Made by a program: the position numbers and the translations under genes
Part shown: piece by piece, positions 1 through 9,670 of the stretch
How the letters are laid out: each line of letters starts with the position of its first letter
Position numbering within the stretch: position 1 is the first letter of the stretch
Assembly (NCBI GenBank): GCA_003994795.1
Contig: AP018269.1
Coordinates: 868,001-932,000, forward strand
DNA from: Cylindrospermum sp. NIES-4074
GTDB lineage: Bacteria; Cyanobacteriota; Cyanobacteriia; Cyanobacteriales; Nostocaceae
Direction: 5' to 3'
DNA length: 64,000 bases
The notes under the pieces: model-generated
Told to the model about the DNA's origin: nothing
The model's database searches: none
The model's input: the letters and a program-made list of their open reading frames with translations, nothing else

Positions 1-341
1 CGTCGCAGGCTCTCAATATTCAGCGCTAGCTTATCTCCTAACCACAAGGAATGATCTGTGTGGTCTGCTACATCATCGCCTGTTTCCGGATGGACGAGAA
101 TATCCAATCCTTCGCGATTGAGCATTAACCAGGGGACGACTTTATCAAACTGATTCGGTAAGAAAGCAACTTGATACATGGCTTTTGGGTGAGGGCCGAT
201 GGGTAAATCATGCCAATTCCCAAGCTTTACCTCAAAGCTAGCGCTCAATCCTTCACGTACGCGCCCGGCTGCATCACGATTTGTGGGATCAAAGTAGATA
301 TGAGCATGAAAACCAGTAATCTTAGTGATATCTTCTTTCAT
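1..341 (-). CDS. DOPA 4,5-dioxygenase family protein (3' end outside window)
   Basis: I translated this by hand from the ATG at 341-339; 113 codons are open to the window edge, so the C-terminus is missing. The product starts MKEDITKITGFHAHIYFD and contains GFHAHIYFDP, GPHPKAMYQVAF and DILVHPETGDDVADHTDHSLWLG. Histidines spaced this way (H-x-H near the start, HP and DHTDH later) are the pattern of the small DOPA 4,5-dioxygenase-like family, single-domain proteins of about 110-120 residues, so almost all of the protein is present. The family is related to fungal and plant enzymes that open catechol rings. The bacterial substrate is usually unknown. It is separated from mnmA by a terminator-like hairpin, so it is probably transcribed separately. 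Confidence 0.8.
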   Translation of the reverse strand, partial: MKEDITKITGFHAHIYFDPTNRDAAGRVREGLSASFEVKLGNWHDLPIGPHPKAMYQVAFLPNQFDKVVPWLMLNREGLDILVHPETGDDVADHTDHSLWLGDKLALNIESLR

Positions 342-410
342 TATTTTTAGACTCACGTTTTGCTCCCTGCAAGAATACAAGTCCAGTGCTAATTCGCGCC
401 ATTCTCATTA

Positions 411-456
411 TAAAAAATAAAACCACCTCTCCCCGAAAGCGAGGTGAGGCGGTTTT
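411..456 (-). terminator. Rho-independent terminator of mnmA
   Basis: On the minus strand the arms AAAACC and GGTTTT (451-456 and 419-424) enclose a further GC-rich stem, followed by the U-rich tract ATTTTTTA. It lies 26 bases after the mnmA stop codon and before the next minus-strand gene. Confidence 0.65.
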
Positions 457-481
457 GCGCTTGCTAAAACCAGGGTATGAT

Positions 482-1537
482 TCAACTAAACTGCTCAATA
501 ATCCCGCCACCTAACACTTTATCCCCGTCATACCATACCGCAGCTTGTCCGGGGGTGATGCTGAATTGCGGTTCGTCAAACACTAAACGGATGCGGGAGT
601 CTTCTAGAGGAATTACTGTTACAGGTACGGGGGTGGAACGATAGCGGATTTGCACTTCGGCGCGAATTGGGGTTGTTGGTTCGGCGATGGAAACCCAATT
701 TACCCGATTTACAGTGCATTCCGACTCAGTTCCTTTTGTGCGATCGCCAACCACTACTTTATTATTGACTGCATCTAACTCAATCACATACAGCGGTTCA
801 GCGGCAGCTATGCCTAAGCCTTTACGCTGTCCAATTGTGTAATGATGCACTCCATCATGTTGCCCTAAAACCTTGCCTGTGGTATCCACAATATCGCCTG
901 GTTTGGGTGCTAGATATTTATCCAGAAATGCCCGCATGGAACCGTTACTTTCAACTAAGCACAAGTCTTGACTTTCTGGTTTATCGGCGGTTTTCAGACC
1001 GTATTCGCTAGCGATGCGGCGAGTATCGGATTTTTCTAGTGTTCCCAGGGGAAAGATTGTGGCTGCGAGTAATTCTTGAGACAAGTCATACAAAAAGTAA
1101 GACTGGTCTTTGTTGCGGTCAACAGCCCTGAATAATTGGTAACGCCCAGTAATTTCATCGTAGTTGATTTGGGCATAATGACCTGTGGCAATGCGATCGC
1201 ATCCCAATTCTTCATGGGCATACTTGACCATCGGCCCAAACTTCACCGTTTTATTGCACTGAGAACAAGGCAACGGCGTGATTCCCACACTGTAGCCAGT
1301 CACCAAAAAATCCACAATCTCCGTCTGAAAGACATCCCGAATATCTACAATTTGATGGGGAACGCCCAGTTGTTCACAAATTTGGGCCGCGTCGATCATT
1401 CCTTCAGAGCAACATTGACCCTTGCCTTTCATGAGCCAAAGGGTCAAACCAATCACTTCATAGCCCTGATGGTGCAGGATAGCAGCGGCGGTGGAACTGT
1501 CAACACCACCAGAAAGACCAACGACGACTTTTTTCAT
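482..1537 (-). CDS. mnmA: tRNA-specific 2-thiouridylase MnmA
   Basis: MnmA catalyses 2-thiolation of the wobble uridine (U34) in tRNAs for Lys, Glu and Gln. It adenylates C2 of the base and then receives sulfur as a cysteine persulfide. The 351-residue protein has the N-terminal PP-loop GLSGGVDSS (residues 7-15), the catalytic cysteine in PCSQCN (Cys94) and the second cysteine in SQDLCL (Cys193), followed by the C-terminal beta-barrel part ending in [18 protein letters not shown]. Length and motifs are those of a complete active enzyme. It starts at ATG 1537 with [11 protein letters not shown], the usual family start. The gene is monocistronic as far as can be seen, with a hairpin terminator just downstream. 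Confidence 0.97.
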   Translation of the reverse strand: MKKVVVGLSGGVDSSTAAAILHHQGYEVIGLTLWLMKGKGQCCSEGMIDAAQICEQLGVPHQIVDIRDVFQTEIVDFLVTGYSVGITPLPCSQCNKTVKFGPMVKYAHEELGCDRIATGHYAQINYDEITGRYQLFRAVDRNKDQSYFLYDLSQELLAATIFPLGTLEKSDTRRIASEYGLKTADKPESQDLCLVESNGSMRAFLDKYLAPKPGDIVDTTGKVLGQHDGVHHYTIGQRKGLGIAAAEPLYVIELDAVNNKVVVGDRTKGTESECTVNRVNWVSIAEPTTPIRAEVQIRYRSTPVPVTVIPLEDSRIRLVFDEPQFSITPGQAAVWYDGDKVLGGGIIEQFS

Positions 1538-1862
1538 AACCGTAAAATCTTGATTTTTGTGCTAGCAGAGGTTTTTCTGACAAGCACGACACGGAGGTAG
1601 TTCGATTGTAGCACACACATCTGCAAAGCTTTACTAGAAAGGCACTCTAGTTTTTGAGTTGGGTTGAGGCTCGCGCATTTCATTCTCTCAACCACTTGAT
1701 TTATTACTCACAGCAGCTAAGATTGTTTGCAGGTGTATATATTATCACCCAAATAGGTTAATTTCTAAGCTAACACCACACTTGTGGCAGAAGTCGAAAA
1801 TCAGCAGCCAGGATGCTTGCCAATAATGGATTTTCTCCTACTTGAATTTTGAATTACTTACT

Positions 1863-2666
1863 ATGTCCAACACATCACCAAGTCAATTGCTCCCCTTGTC
1901 ACTGCTGTCCTTATTCCTTGGAGGATGCTTGGCACTGCTCCCGCAATTGAGCCACGCACAAGCACAAATCCACAACAGCAATATGTTACTAGCCCAGCGC
2001 AGGAGGGTGAAAAGTTTACCAGCACTGCCGAATCTTCAAGAGGTTCCCACTAATCAGCAGGTAATATTCCAGCAGCAACCAATGCAACCAGTGGAGTTTA
2101 CTAACCAGAACTATCAGCCCTACCAATCAGTACAGTTTAGTCAAAATACCCGGAATTTTGAGCGCTACTTTGTGTATGTTGATAGTGACAGTTCTCAGAC
2201 GCTGCGACAAGTACAGCAAATTGAACGTAGCGCTTATTTCCGACAGTTAAATGGACGCACCGTCATCCAATCAGGAGTGTTTAGCAGACGTGCTAATGCT
2301 GAACAGCGGTTGAGAGAACTGGCATCCAGAGGTGTCTATAATGCAGGTATTGGTAACTTCTCCAATACACAGGAAACGATTTATCCTGCCGCTACAAGCG
2401 ATAATCGGAGTGATGGCAGTGTTTATCAGACTGAAAACTCCAACTTTTACTATGTGGCCATCCCCGCTAGTTCTAGAAATTTATTCAACATTGCCGAACG
2501 AATTCGGCAGAATATCGGGACAAATGTTGGTGTGTATCCCAGAAACCAGCCGCGAGGCCCACACGTAGCTGTAGGGCCTTTTCCTCAGCGTACCGAGGCA
2601 GAACAATGGAATAACTATCTGCAAAAAGCTGGTTTCGGTAATGCTAGGGTTTATTACGGAAGATAG
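1863..2666 (+). CDS. Secreted SPOR-like domain protein
   Basis: The protein is about 267 residues. I prefer ATG 1863 to the in-frame TTG at 1842 because it places a normal signal peptide at the N-terminus: a hydrophobic stretch of about 20 residues (LLPLSLLSLFLGGCLALLPQ) ending near SHAQAQ. A Cys lies in this stretch, but LGGC followed by more hydrophobic residues is not a convincing lipobox. A Gln/Asn/Pro-rich linker follows (to about residue 110). Two related segments come next, one with RTVIQSGVFSRRANAEQRL and one with GPHVAVGPFPQRTEAEQWN, each resembling half of a SPOR domain (peptidoglycan-binding fold). It probably acts in the periplasm or cell wall. The function is not known, and no operon partner is evident. 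Confidence 0.7.
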   Translation: MSNTSPSQLLPLSLLSLFLGGCLALLPQLSHAQAQIHNSNMLLAQRRRVKSLPALPNLQEVPTNQQVIFQQQPMQPVEFTNQNYQPYQSVQFSQNTRNFERYFVYVDSDSSQTLRQVQQIERSAYFRQLNGRTVIQSGVFSRRANAEQRLRELASRGVYNAGIGNFSNTQETIYPAATSDNRSDGSVYQTENSNFYYVAIPASSRNLFNIAERIRQNIGTNVGVYPRNQPRGPHVAVGPFPQRTEAEQWNNYLQKAGFGNARVYYGR

Positions 2667-2982
2667 AAGATTGCTGAGTTTTGAATAAACTCTTGGAAAA
2701 GCCAATTTTACAGCAGTTTTCAGTTCAATGCACTACATACTCTTCATTCAAACCCATGTAGAGACGTTGCATGCAACGTCTCTACTGTAGTCTACTCATC
2801 TGCAAATCGCAGTATGAAAGTGGAACCACAGATGAACACAGATGTAGACGCAAAGCGGCTTGCCGAAGGCTACACAGATGATGAGGTTTTTGTAAGCAGT
2901 CTCATCTAGAGTTAAAAGTAAAGCCTCTCTCCTCAAAGGGGAAAGGTTTTCCAGACCCCTTAAAACTCAGGACTTAGGACTA
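2667..2982. other. Intergenic region with short interspersed repeats
   Basis: No gene is apparent in these 316 bases. The stretch holds a perfect 28-base palindrome (2758-2785), a copy of the ACCACAGATGAACACAGAT repeat type (from about 2824), and a pyrimidine-rich stretch with CTCTCCTCAAAGGGGAAAGG before the next gene. Confidence 0.6.
2758..2785. repeat. 28-base perfect palindrome, copy 1
   Basis: GTAGAGACGTTGCA is followed directly by its exact reverse complement TGCAACGTCTCTAC. An identical 28-base copy lies in frame inside the U32 peptidase gene at 40266-40293, so this is a dispersed repeat and not a local operator. Confidence 0.9.
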
Positions 2983-4530
2983 ATGCAGGACAGACTAGAA
3001 CAAATTTCCCAAGTAGTCGTTACTGCTGGACAAATGCGCGATATTGAAGAACGCATTTTTGCCGCAGGGATGCCTGTAGTCGCTTTGATGGAAAAGGTAG
3101 CGGGACTTATTGCTCGTCGCGTTCAAGATTTGAAACCCCTTTTAAAAAAGCGTGTGGGAGTTTTAGTCGGCCCCGGTCATAATGGGGGTGATGCTTTGGT
3201 GGTGGCTCGTGAATTGCATTTTCGCGGGTATGAAGTTTGGCTTTATTCACCTTTTTCAAAACTCAAAGAATTAACTTTGCAGCATTTGCAATATACTCAA
3301 AGTTTGGGTATTACTTGTTATTCCACAGTTGAAGAATTACCGGATTGTGATTTTTTGATTGATGGGTTATTTGGTTTTGGTTTAGAAAGAACAATTACTG
3401 AGCCTATCGCTACGGCAATTAATCAGCTAAATGAATGGAATAAACCCATTTTTAGTATTGATTTACCTTCAGGTATTCACACTGATACTGGTGAAGTTTT
3501 AGGAACTGCAATTCGTGCTAATCACACTTTTTGTCTGGGTTTATGGAAGCTGGCTTTTTTGCAAGACCAGGCTTTAGATTATTTTGGGAAAGCTGAGTTA
3601 ATTGATTTTGATATTCCTTTGGCAGATGTAAAAGCTGTTTTGGGAAATGAACCAAAAATTAAACGGATTACTAAAGTAACTGCACTGGCAACTTTACCTC
3701 TTCCTCGTCCCCCAGTTACTCACAAGTACAAAGAAGGACATTTATTGTTAGTTTGTGGTTCTCGGCGCTATGCAGGAGGGGCAATTTTAACTGGTTTGGG
3801 GGCGCGTGCAAGTGGTGTGGGGATGCTTTCAATTGCGGTGCCGGAATCCTTAAAATACCTTTTGGTGTCTCATTTGCCGGAAGCTTTAATTATTGGTTGT
3901 CCTGAGACGGAAACTGGGGCAATTTCCCATTTGCAATTACCAGACAAAATCGATTTGAGTTCCTTTAGTGCGATCGCCTGCGGCCCAGGTTTAACTAAAG
4001 ATAGCACAAGCATTGTGCAAGCTGTGATTGAAAGCGCAGAACCTCTGCTACTAGACGCTGATGCTTTAAATATCTTGGCGCAATTGGGAACCATCCCCAC
4101 TTTACAAAAACGCCAAGCAGCAACGGTTCTCACACCCCATACAGGTGAATTCCAGCGGTTGTTTCCCGATATTGCTGATCCCAAACAAGACAGAGTGCAA
4201 GCAGTGCGGCAAGCAGCAGCTGCAAGTGGGGCTGTGGTGTTGTTAAAAGGGGCAAGAACGGCGATTTCTCATCCTCTAGGTGCCGTTTGGATTAATCCTG
4301 AAAGTACCCCTGCTTTAGCCCGTGGTGGCAGCGGTGATGTGTTAACTGGTTTACTGGGGGGACTTTTAGCGCAAGCTGCAACTAAGCAAATTCCCATTGA
4401 GGATATTGTAGCAACTGCGGCGTGGTGGCATTCCCAAGCGGGGATTTTAGCGGCGCAGGAACGGACAGAATTGGGTGTTGATGCGTTTACGTTAACACAA
4501 TATTTAATGCCTGTTTTACAGCAGATTTAG
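2983..4530 (+). CDS. nnr: Bifunctional NAD(P)HX epimerase/dehydratase (Nnr, YjeF-type)
   Basis: This enzyme repairs NADH and NADPH damaged by hydration. The N-terminal YjeF_N domain (about residues 10-220) epimerises R- and S-NAD(P)HX. The C-terminal carbohydrate-kinase-like domain (about 235-510) dehydrates the S form using ADP or ATP. The sequence shows the epimerase motif GPGHNGGDALVVA (63-75) and, in the C-terminal half, LTPHTGEFQRL and the nucleotide-binding GGSGDVLTGLLGGLLA. At 515 residues it is a full-length two-domain protein. It starts at ATG 2983. The following small gene is 32 bases downstream and could be co-transcribed. Confidence 0.95.
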   Translation: MQDRLEQISQVVVTAGQMRDIEERIFAAGMPVVALMEKVAGLIARRVQDLKPLLKKRVGVLVGPGHNGGDALVVARELHFRGYEVWLYSPFSKLKELTLQHLQYTQSLGITCYSTVEELPDCDFLIDGLFGFGLERTITEPIATAINQLNEWNKPIFSIDLPSGIHTDTGEVLGTAIRANHTFCLGLWKLAFLQDQALDYFGKAELIDFDIPLADVKAVLGNEPKIKRITKVTALATLPLPRPPVTHKYKEGHLLLVCGSRRYAGGAILTGLGARASGVGMLSIAVPESLKYLLVSHLPEALIIGCPETETGAISHLQLPDKIDLSSFSAIACGPGLTKDSTSIVQAVIESAEPLLLDADALNILAQLGTIPTLQKRQAATVLTPHTGEFQRLFPDIADPKQDRVQAVRQAAAASGAVVLLKGARTAISHPLGAVWINPESTPALARGGSGDVLTGLLGGLLAQAATKQIPIEDIVATAAWWHSQAGILAAQERTELGVDAFTLTQYLMPVLQQI

Positions 4531-4562
4531 TAATTTTCTCTAATTTGTGACCAAAAGAGAAA

Positions 4563-4949
4563 ATGCGTGTAGCGATTCTGAATATAGATGCTTCATCTGA
4601 GCAGAAGCCCCGTGTATACTTCTCTAGCGAGTTTGGGCAGGCTTGGGCTAATTGGTTGGAAAATTTGCCAAACCCCAAACAGACTTATCACGTTGAGCTA
4701 AGTGTGGGGGATACCCTAACCTGGGGTTTGGACATCTTACCAGCACCAGGCGCATCACACAAACTAGAGCCAGATGGCAATGGTGTGGCTATCTACGCCA
4801 CACTGGAAGGGTGCGAAGACGATGGGTTCACCGTCCTCCGGTTAGGAAATAGTATTGTGATGGTGGAAGCATTTGGAGAACCCCCACCGATTGGGACAAT
4901 TGTCAGCGCACATATTCAAGCGTTAACCCTGTCAGATACTGGAATCTAA
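4563..4949 (+). CDS. Conserved hypothetical protein
   Basis: The protein has 128 residues, starts at ATG 4563 and contains no signal peptide or membrane segment. I recognise no domain. It is acidic, with a run reading SVGDTLTWGLDILPAPGASH and a C-terminal half rich in beta-strand-forming residues (GFTVLRLGNSIVMVEAFG). The start lies 32 bases after nnr in the same direction, so they may form an operon. The reading frame is closed by normal start and stop codons and codon use matches the neighbours. I take it to be a real but uncharacterised cyanobacterial gene. Confidence 0.7.
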   Translation: MRVAILNIDASSEQKPRVYFSSEFGQAWANWLENLPNPKQTYHVELSVGDTLTWGLDILPAPGASHKLEPDGNGVAIYATLEGCEDDGFTVLRLGNSIVMVEAFGEPPPIGTIVSAHIQALTLSDTGI

Positions 4950-4981
4950 TCTCATAGTTGAACGGTAGCTAGTAGGGTGCT

Positions 4982-5584
4982 TTATTTATAAGTTTCTGGG
5001 ACACCCACTGGTGACAAACCAGCGATCGCTCTTAAATTTTGGCAGCGAATCAACTCGGTAAAATTTAAACTAGAACGGCCTTCAATTTTGGCGATCGCTT
5101 CAATTCCAGTTAATAAATGCTGGGCGGCTTCTGTTTCTGAGTAACCCCGCCGCTGGGCGATGCGGATGGCTGCTGCATCGGCGTTTAACTCTGACTCTGG
5201 AGATTTGTGAGTGCGCCAGATTCTAGAGGTGGCGATCGCACTTAATCCCAAAGCGATCGCTACACCCACCACATCAGCCTGTGTTGATTCCACTAATCCA
5301 CCTACAAGCCCAGCCAGCACCACACCTTGATAAACATCGGGTTTAAACCATTGCACCCCCGTCAACCAACTCACCATCTGCAACAGCAGCAAGTCCCGTT
5401 GCGGTTTTGTCAGGCGACGCCATAAATCAAAGTTAATATATATCGGTCGCTCTTGATTCCAAGGTAGGGGAAAAGCAGCGTCCATCACCTTTTTCTGTTC
5501 TGGCTTGCTGACAAGTTTAGTAGTCATGCGGCCAGAAGCAGGCATCACATCTAATAACCGACGAATTTCAACATTTGGCTCCAT
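4982..5584 (-). CDS. DUF3318 family protein
   Basis: The protein has 200 residues and starts at ATG 5584 with MEPNVEIRRLLDVMPASGRM, the start I associate with the cyanobacterial DUF3318 family. The middle has two moderately hydrophobic stretches (VLAGLVGGLVE and VVGVAIALGLSAIA), which may be one membrane hairpin. The C-terminal third is helical (ELNADAAAIRIAQRRGYSETEAAQHLL), ending in NFTELIRCQNLRAIAGLS. The role is unknown. It converges with the small gene at 4563-4949, the two stop codons lying about 30 bases apart. The family assignment is from memory of the N-terminal motif and is moderately sure. Confidence 0.7.
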   Translation of the reverse strand: MEPNVEIRRLLDVMPASGRMTTKLVSKPEQKKVMDAAFPLPWNQERPIYINFDLWRRLTKPQRDLLLLQMVSWLTGVQWFKPDVYQGVVLAGLVGGLVESTQADVVGVAIALGLSAIATSRIWRTHKSPESELNADAAAIRIAQRRGYSETEAAQHLLTGIEAIAKIEGRSSLNFTELIRCQNLRAIAGLSPVGVPETYK

Positions 5585-5842
5585 AATTCTAATTATTAGC
5601 CATGTTGTGCATGGTAACTAATTCCGTAAAAAATCAACTTTTCGTGTTAATGTTTGATTTGTGAGATTTTACCGCTTTCTCATGGTGAAAACCGCAACAA
5701 ATCACGATTTGTAAATAGAGTAGGTAAATTCATCAGCATTCTGATTCATCAGTTGATAGTATGGTGGGACTCTGTGCCGCTTGCTTGTAAGTTCAAAACC
5801 TCAAAGTTTTAGATAATTATCTAGACTAAACCATATATCTAC

Positions 5843-6103
5843 ATGGACGCTTTTGCTCCCACCCCGCCTGAATGGACGAATAAGGCAATTCACGCCTATG
5901 AATTTTGCTGTCCTAGCTGCCGCTCAAGTAGTCTAGAAGCTGTAGAAGTTTGGCTCAATCGGCGATCGCCTGTAATGACTCAAACCCATCGCCGCAAATG
6001 GCAGGAGTTCTACCATTGCCATTGTGGTTATGTGTGGTGGGCGTGGAGTAGCGATCGCCCGCCAACAAATTTATCTACTCAGCAAGATGATCATCCCATC
6101 TAG
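5843..6103 (+). CDS. Small zinc-ribbon-like protein
   Basis: This 86-residue protein contains CCPSCRSSS near residue 24 and HCHCGYVWWAW near residue 65. The two cysteine pairs are separated by about 35 residues, as expected for a zinc ribbon. Between them lies a basic stretch (THRRKWQEF). No enzymatic motif is visible. It starts at ATG 5843 and is flanked by AT-rich spacers, with no clear operon partner. It is probably a small metal-binding protein; the function is unknown. Confidence 0.65.
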   Translation: MDAFAPTPPEWTNKAIHAYEFCCPSCRSSSLEAVEVWLNRRSPVMTQTHRRKWQEFYHCHCGYVWWAWSSDRPPTNLSTQQDDHPI

Positions 6104-6307
6104 CTAATTTTTCCCCAATATGTCTACAATTGCTAGTCCTGAATCAGATGCCTTCGACAAGTTTGACATAACATCTATGGCTCAAATTCCGGCTTCTTTA
6201 AAAAGTCGGATATCTTGAAATCATTTTCAAACAAATCTAACAAACCGAATATACCCACAAAAAAAGTATAAACTTCATTTCTTGAGATTGATGTAAAATA
6301 TCAAATA

Positions 6308-7294
6308 TCAGACAAGTTGATCAAACAGCTTTAAAAACTGTTTGGTATCAACATCTAAACAGGCTTCTACATTAGGTGGATTGGTTTTCTCATCTCGGCG
6401 GTCGCGCCGATCTGCCAGTGATAACCCAGTGGTAAATCGTCCTTGAGTTTCGACCATCATATAGAGTAATTCAGTCCTTACCAGACTCGGATCGATAGCG
6501 ACTGCCATCGCCAAAGGATCATGTAAATAACAACCATAAAAGCCTTCATTATCTCGATAGAAAGCCATATAAATTCCAGTGCAATCGGCAATAAACTGGG
6601 TGATTTTTGAAGGACGACGCTGTAAATTATCTTCAACAACTTGGCGCGGTAAAGGGGCTTTCATCGCCACATCCAAACCCACTAAAGTGAGAGGTATTCC
6701 TGACTCCATTACGATTTGAGCCGCATCAGGATCTACAAAAAAATTAAATTCAGCCGCAGCCGTAATATTTCCAGGTACGGTAACAGCCCCGCCCATGATG
6801 ATAATTCGCCCTATTTTTTTCATTGTGGCGGCATCTTTTTGAATTGCTGTTGCTAAATTCGTTAGTGGCCCTAAAGCCACAATATTCAGGCTGGCGCCGT
6901 ACTCTTGGGCTGCCTTGAGAATAACATCAATAGCATTTTCTGTAGATGCTTCAATCGTTAGTTTGGGATAGCGGGCTGTGCCATCAGCTTCTTTAAATTG
7001 ATCTAATTCACCAAGCCCATCTGCGCCATGAATACCTGCGGCATTAACCGGCTGTTTAACCAGTGGTTTTTCACAACCTTTAGCAACAATGGGTAAGGTA
7101 TTGGGTTGGACAATACTCAGTACCCGCAATACATTATTAGTCGCTTGGTCTACATGGATATTACCAGCTAAAACGGTAATTGCTTTCAGGTCTAATTGCG
7201 GTGAATTCAATGCCATAATCAGCGCCAAGGCATCATCAACACCTCCGTCTGTATCCACAAGCACTGGGATGGGCTGATTTTGAAGACTTGTCAT
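6308..7294 (-). CDS. Nucleoside hydrolase (IUNH family)
   Basis: The enzyme splits the N-glycosidic bond of ribonucleosides to give ribose and a free base. The signature VDTDGGVDDALAL (residues 13-25) supplies the Asp cluster that binds Ca2+ and the ribose hydroxyls. Further family motifs are GPLTNLA, IIIMGGAV and NFFVDPDAAQIV. A histidine-containing segment YLHDPLAMAVAIDP carries the late Asp/His pair. At 328 residues it is full length. It starts at ATG 7294 with no signal peptide, so it acts in the cytoplasm. The 5'-nucleotidase-like gene at 7482-8951 lies 187 bases upstream on the same strand, and the two would act consecutively: nucleotide to nucleoside to base. Confidence 0.93.
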   Translation of the reverse strand: MTSLQNQPIPVLVDTDGGVDDALALIMALNSPQLDLKAITVLAGNIHVDQATNNVLRVLSIVQPNTLPIVAKGCEKPLVKQPVNAAGIHGADGLGELDQFKEADGTARYPKLTIEASTENAIDVILKAAQEYGASLNIVALGPLTNLATAIQKDAATMKKIGRIIIMGGAVTVPGNITAAAEFNFFVDPDAAQIVMESGIPLTLVGLDVAMKAPLPRQVVEDNLQRRPSKITQFIADCTGIYMAFYRDNEGFYGCYLHDPLAMAVAIDPSLVRTELLYMMVETQGRFTTGLSLADRRDRRDEKTNPPNVEACLDVDTKQFLKLFDQLV

Positions 7295-7481
7295 AGTGGT
7301 TGCTCTTCTTATTTAAAAATGCTAGGGAACTAAATTTTTTTAACAGCAGGAATTCAGAAGTCAGCAGCTAGAATTATTGAAAAATCAAGGGTGCTATTAC
7401 TTCTTGATTTTCTCATTAATTATTAGGCTTAAATATCAAAGTTTTCTGAGTTCTGCATTCTGCATCTTTACTCAAATCCTG

Positions 7482-8951
7482 CTATTTGTATATCAATCTT
7501 CCTTCGATATAGCTGTTAATATTTTGATGATGTCCAAAGAATTCTTCAAGGACATCCTGACAGGATGTTGTGATTACCTTTGAGTTGCCTAACTCTTCAT
7601 GTGTTATACCTAAATTCGGCTGGGAATTTTGGTAACGATAGCCATCAATACATATAGTGTATTGATGATCGTCTTGTATGGATTTTCCATTAATGCTTAA
7701 AGATTCAACCTTATGCAGGGCATCATTGTAAACCGCCTTAATACCTTTATTTAGCTGGAAATACTCACTTCCACCTGGTGTTCGATTTTCGGGTCTCATA
7801 ATATGTGTAAATATCTTTGTGAGATGTACCCCGCTAACTGTAAACTTATAAAGAGTATCGTCGTAAGGGTAAACCTTTTTTAAATCGCTCAATGTAATTA
7901 GAGGCCCTAATTCCTTTCCCCGGATTGCACCACTCGCTACAAAAACTACATCCAACACATCTAGTTGGGCAATAATATCAGCAATTAAGTTACCCAATTC
8001 AGTTTCTTCTTCACGCTTAGGATGGGTGAGTTTACGTGCTAATCGTCCAACCACTCGATTATATTTGCGGTCAACTTGTTCTTTAAAAGTAGCAATCAGA
8101 TTCTCGATATTGGGATCTGGTTGTGCCAAATTGCTATCTACAGGCAGAAGTTGCCACTTCCATTCCACAATGCTGTTAGTATCGTCATCCACTACAATAT
8201 CGAAACGTCCAATCTGATCTGTGCCAACTCCAGCTTGGGCGATCAGAATATTGTTGACTTGGGCAGGTTGTTCTAAAAATGTATGGGAGTGTCCCCCAAT
8301 TATCAGATCCACACCCCATTCTGGGTTTAGCATTGCTGCTAATTTTTTATCCTCTTCAAAACCGATGTGCGTCAGAATAATTGTTAGGTCAATGTCATCA
8401 TTTTTGTAGGCATTACAAATCTTACCAACTTCTAATGCCGCATCTTCAAGGCTGACAAAAGTGCCAATACTGCTATCACGTTTTAATGTCCTCAGAGCTT
8501 CTTCAGTCACAATTCCGATGAACATGATATCGAATCCATCTACATTTAGGATTAGATAAGGATTCATCAAGCGTTTGTTATACTTTTTAATATATAGGTT
8601 GGCATTGACAATAGGAAAATTAGCCATCTTTTCCAGAAAAAGTAAGTGAGGCAACCCATAATCTAATTCGTGGTTCCCCAAAGTCACTACGTCAGGAGCC
8701 AGGTAATTCATGATTTCCATAGTTGAGATACCTTTGTATTCGGTATCAATCATCGAGCCTTGGAGCATATCCCCTGCGATGACAAAAAGTACGTTTTTCT
8801 CTTCCTGACGCACCTGATTTATATATCCAGAAAGCAGCGACATTCCACCAATAGTATGACCTTCTTCCGTGCCCGTTGCCTCTGCTAAAAAGTCTCCGTG
8901 CATATCATTTGAATGCAAAATCGTAAACTTTTTAAATCGCTCAGTATTCAT
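7482..8951 (-). CDS. Bifunctional metallophosphatase/5'-nucleotidase
   Basis: This is a two-domain member of the UshA/CD73 family, 489 residues. The metallophosphoesterase domain carries FTILHSNDMHGD (Asp16 and His18 as metal ligands), VTLGNHELDYG, ILTHIGFEED and IIGGHSHTF. The C-terminal nucleotidase domain starts near residue 300 and holds GNLIADI and the substrate-binding segment VASGAIRG. Family members are usually exported, but this one begins MNTERFKKFTILHSND without a signal peptide, so it appears to be cytoplasmic. Together with the downstream nucleoside hydrolase it would form a nucleotide salvage unit. It starts at ATG 8951. Confidence 0.9.
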   Translation of the reverse strand: MNTERFKKFTILHSNDMHGDFLAEATGTEEGHTIGGMSLLSGYINQVRQEEKNVLFVIAGDMLQGSMIDTEYKGISTMEIMNYLAPDVVTLGNHELDYGLPHLLFLEKMANFPIVNANLYIKKYNKRLMNPYLILNVDGFDIMFIGIVTEEALRTLKRDSSIGTFVSLEDAALEVGKICNAYKNDDIDLTIILTHIGFEEDKKLAAMLNPEWGVDLIIGGHSHTFLEQPAQVNNILIAQAGVGTDQIGRFDIVVDDDTNSIVEWKWQLLPVDSNLAQPDPNIENLIATFKEQVDRKYNRVVGRLARKLTHPKREEETELGNLIADIIAQLDVLDVVFVASGAIRGKELGPLITLSDLKKVYPYDDTLYKFTVSGVHLTKIFTHIMRPENRTPGGSEYFQLNKGIKAVYNDALHKVESLSINGKSIQDDHQYTICIDGYRYQNSQPNLGITHEELGNSKVITTSCQDVLEEFFGHHQNINSYIEGRLIYK

Positions 8952-9234
8952 GATATTTTACCTTAGAAAAATAAGTAGATTTTAGTTTAAATCCCATTAT
9001 TTTATATCTAGTCGAATACCTTAATATAGAAAGTTAATATTTCGACACTATATTCAAGATCCCTAACATATTTAAATGCAATATCCGTGAATGAAATTCT
9101 CAAGCCCCAAATTATGATTGCTGACCACTTTGGCCAGATGTCGGACTCAATCCCGACGACACCTTTAGCATACTGAATTACAAGATGGTCGTGGATATGA
9201 TGATAATTTTATAGAACCTTCAATATCTGATGAG

Positions 9235-9513
9235 ATGGATGCTGAATTTGAAGGATTAAACACCATACTGATAGGGAAGCCTTCTGCTCCTCATCTACAG
9301 GTTTTGAGCGTGACGGGATTGGATCAGCAAATGATTTCTTTACTCACTCAATACCTACAATCCATGCAATTACCTGCTGGGTTCAGTGGCGATTTGGTAT
9401 TTGAGTTCCAGGTTAGCCAGGGAAGGGTGAGACAGTTGGTGCTGGATAAGCAAGCTTCTTCTCTCAAGGAACAGACTGTGATTGAATTAATTAGGCGATC
9501 GCTTTTGACTTGA
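9235..9513 (+). CDS. Short protein resembling the C-terminal part of cyanobacterial VIT/VWA proteins
   Basis: The protein has 92 residues from ATG 9235. The frame is open further upstream to a stop at 9166-9168. Its C-terminal two thirds (TGLDQQMISLLTQYLQSM, PAGFSGDLVFEFQVSQG and SSLKEQTVIELIRRSLLT) looks like the domain that follows the VIT and VWA domains in larger cyanobacterial proteins. I recognise it only from memory of such sequences. No VIT or VWA domain is encoded here, so this is either a free-standing small protein or a surviving 3' fragment of a longer gene. No function can be assigned. Confidence 0.5.
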   Translation: MDAEFEGLNTILIGKPSAPHLQVLSVTGLDQQMISLLTQYLQSMQLPAGFSGDLVFEFQVSQGRVRQLVLDKQASSLKEQTVIELIRRSLLT

Positions 9514-9670
9514 CGACCCTCACAGAGCATTTACGAGTACGGTACTTTTGATACTTCGGATTAATTAAATATTGGAGCTACGTACCATGCACAATCCCTG
9601 GACAAGCTTTAATTTTATCCAGTGCCAGTGCCATCGGCTCTTTAGTTTCGACTCTCTGGGCAAATTTCCA

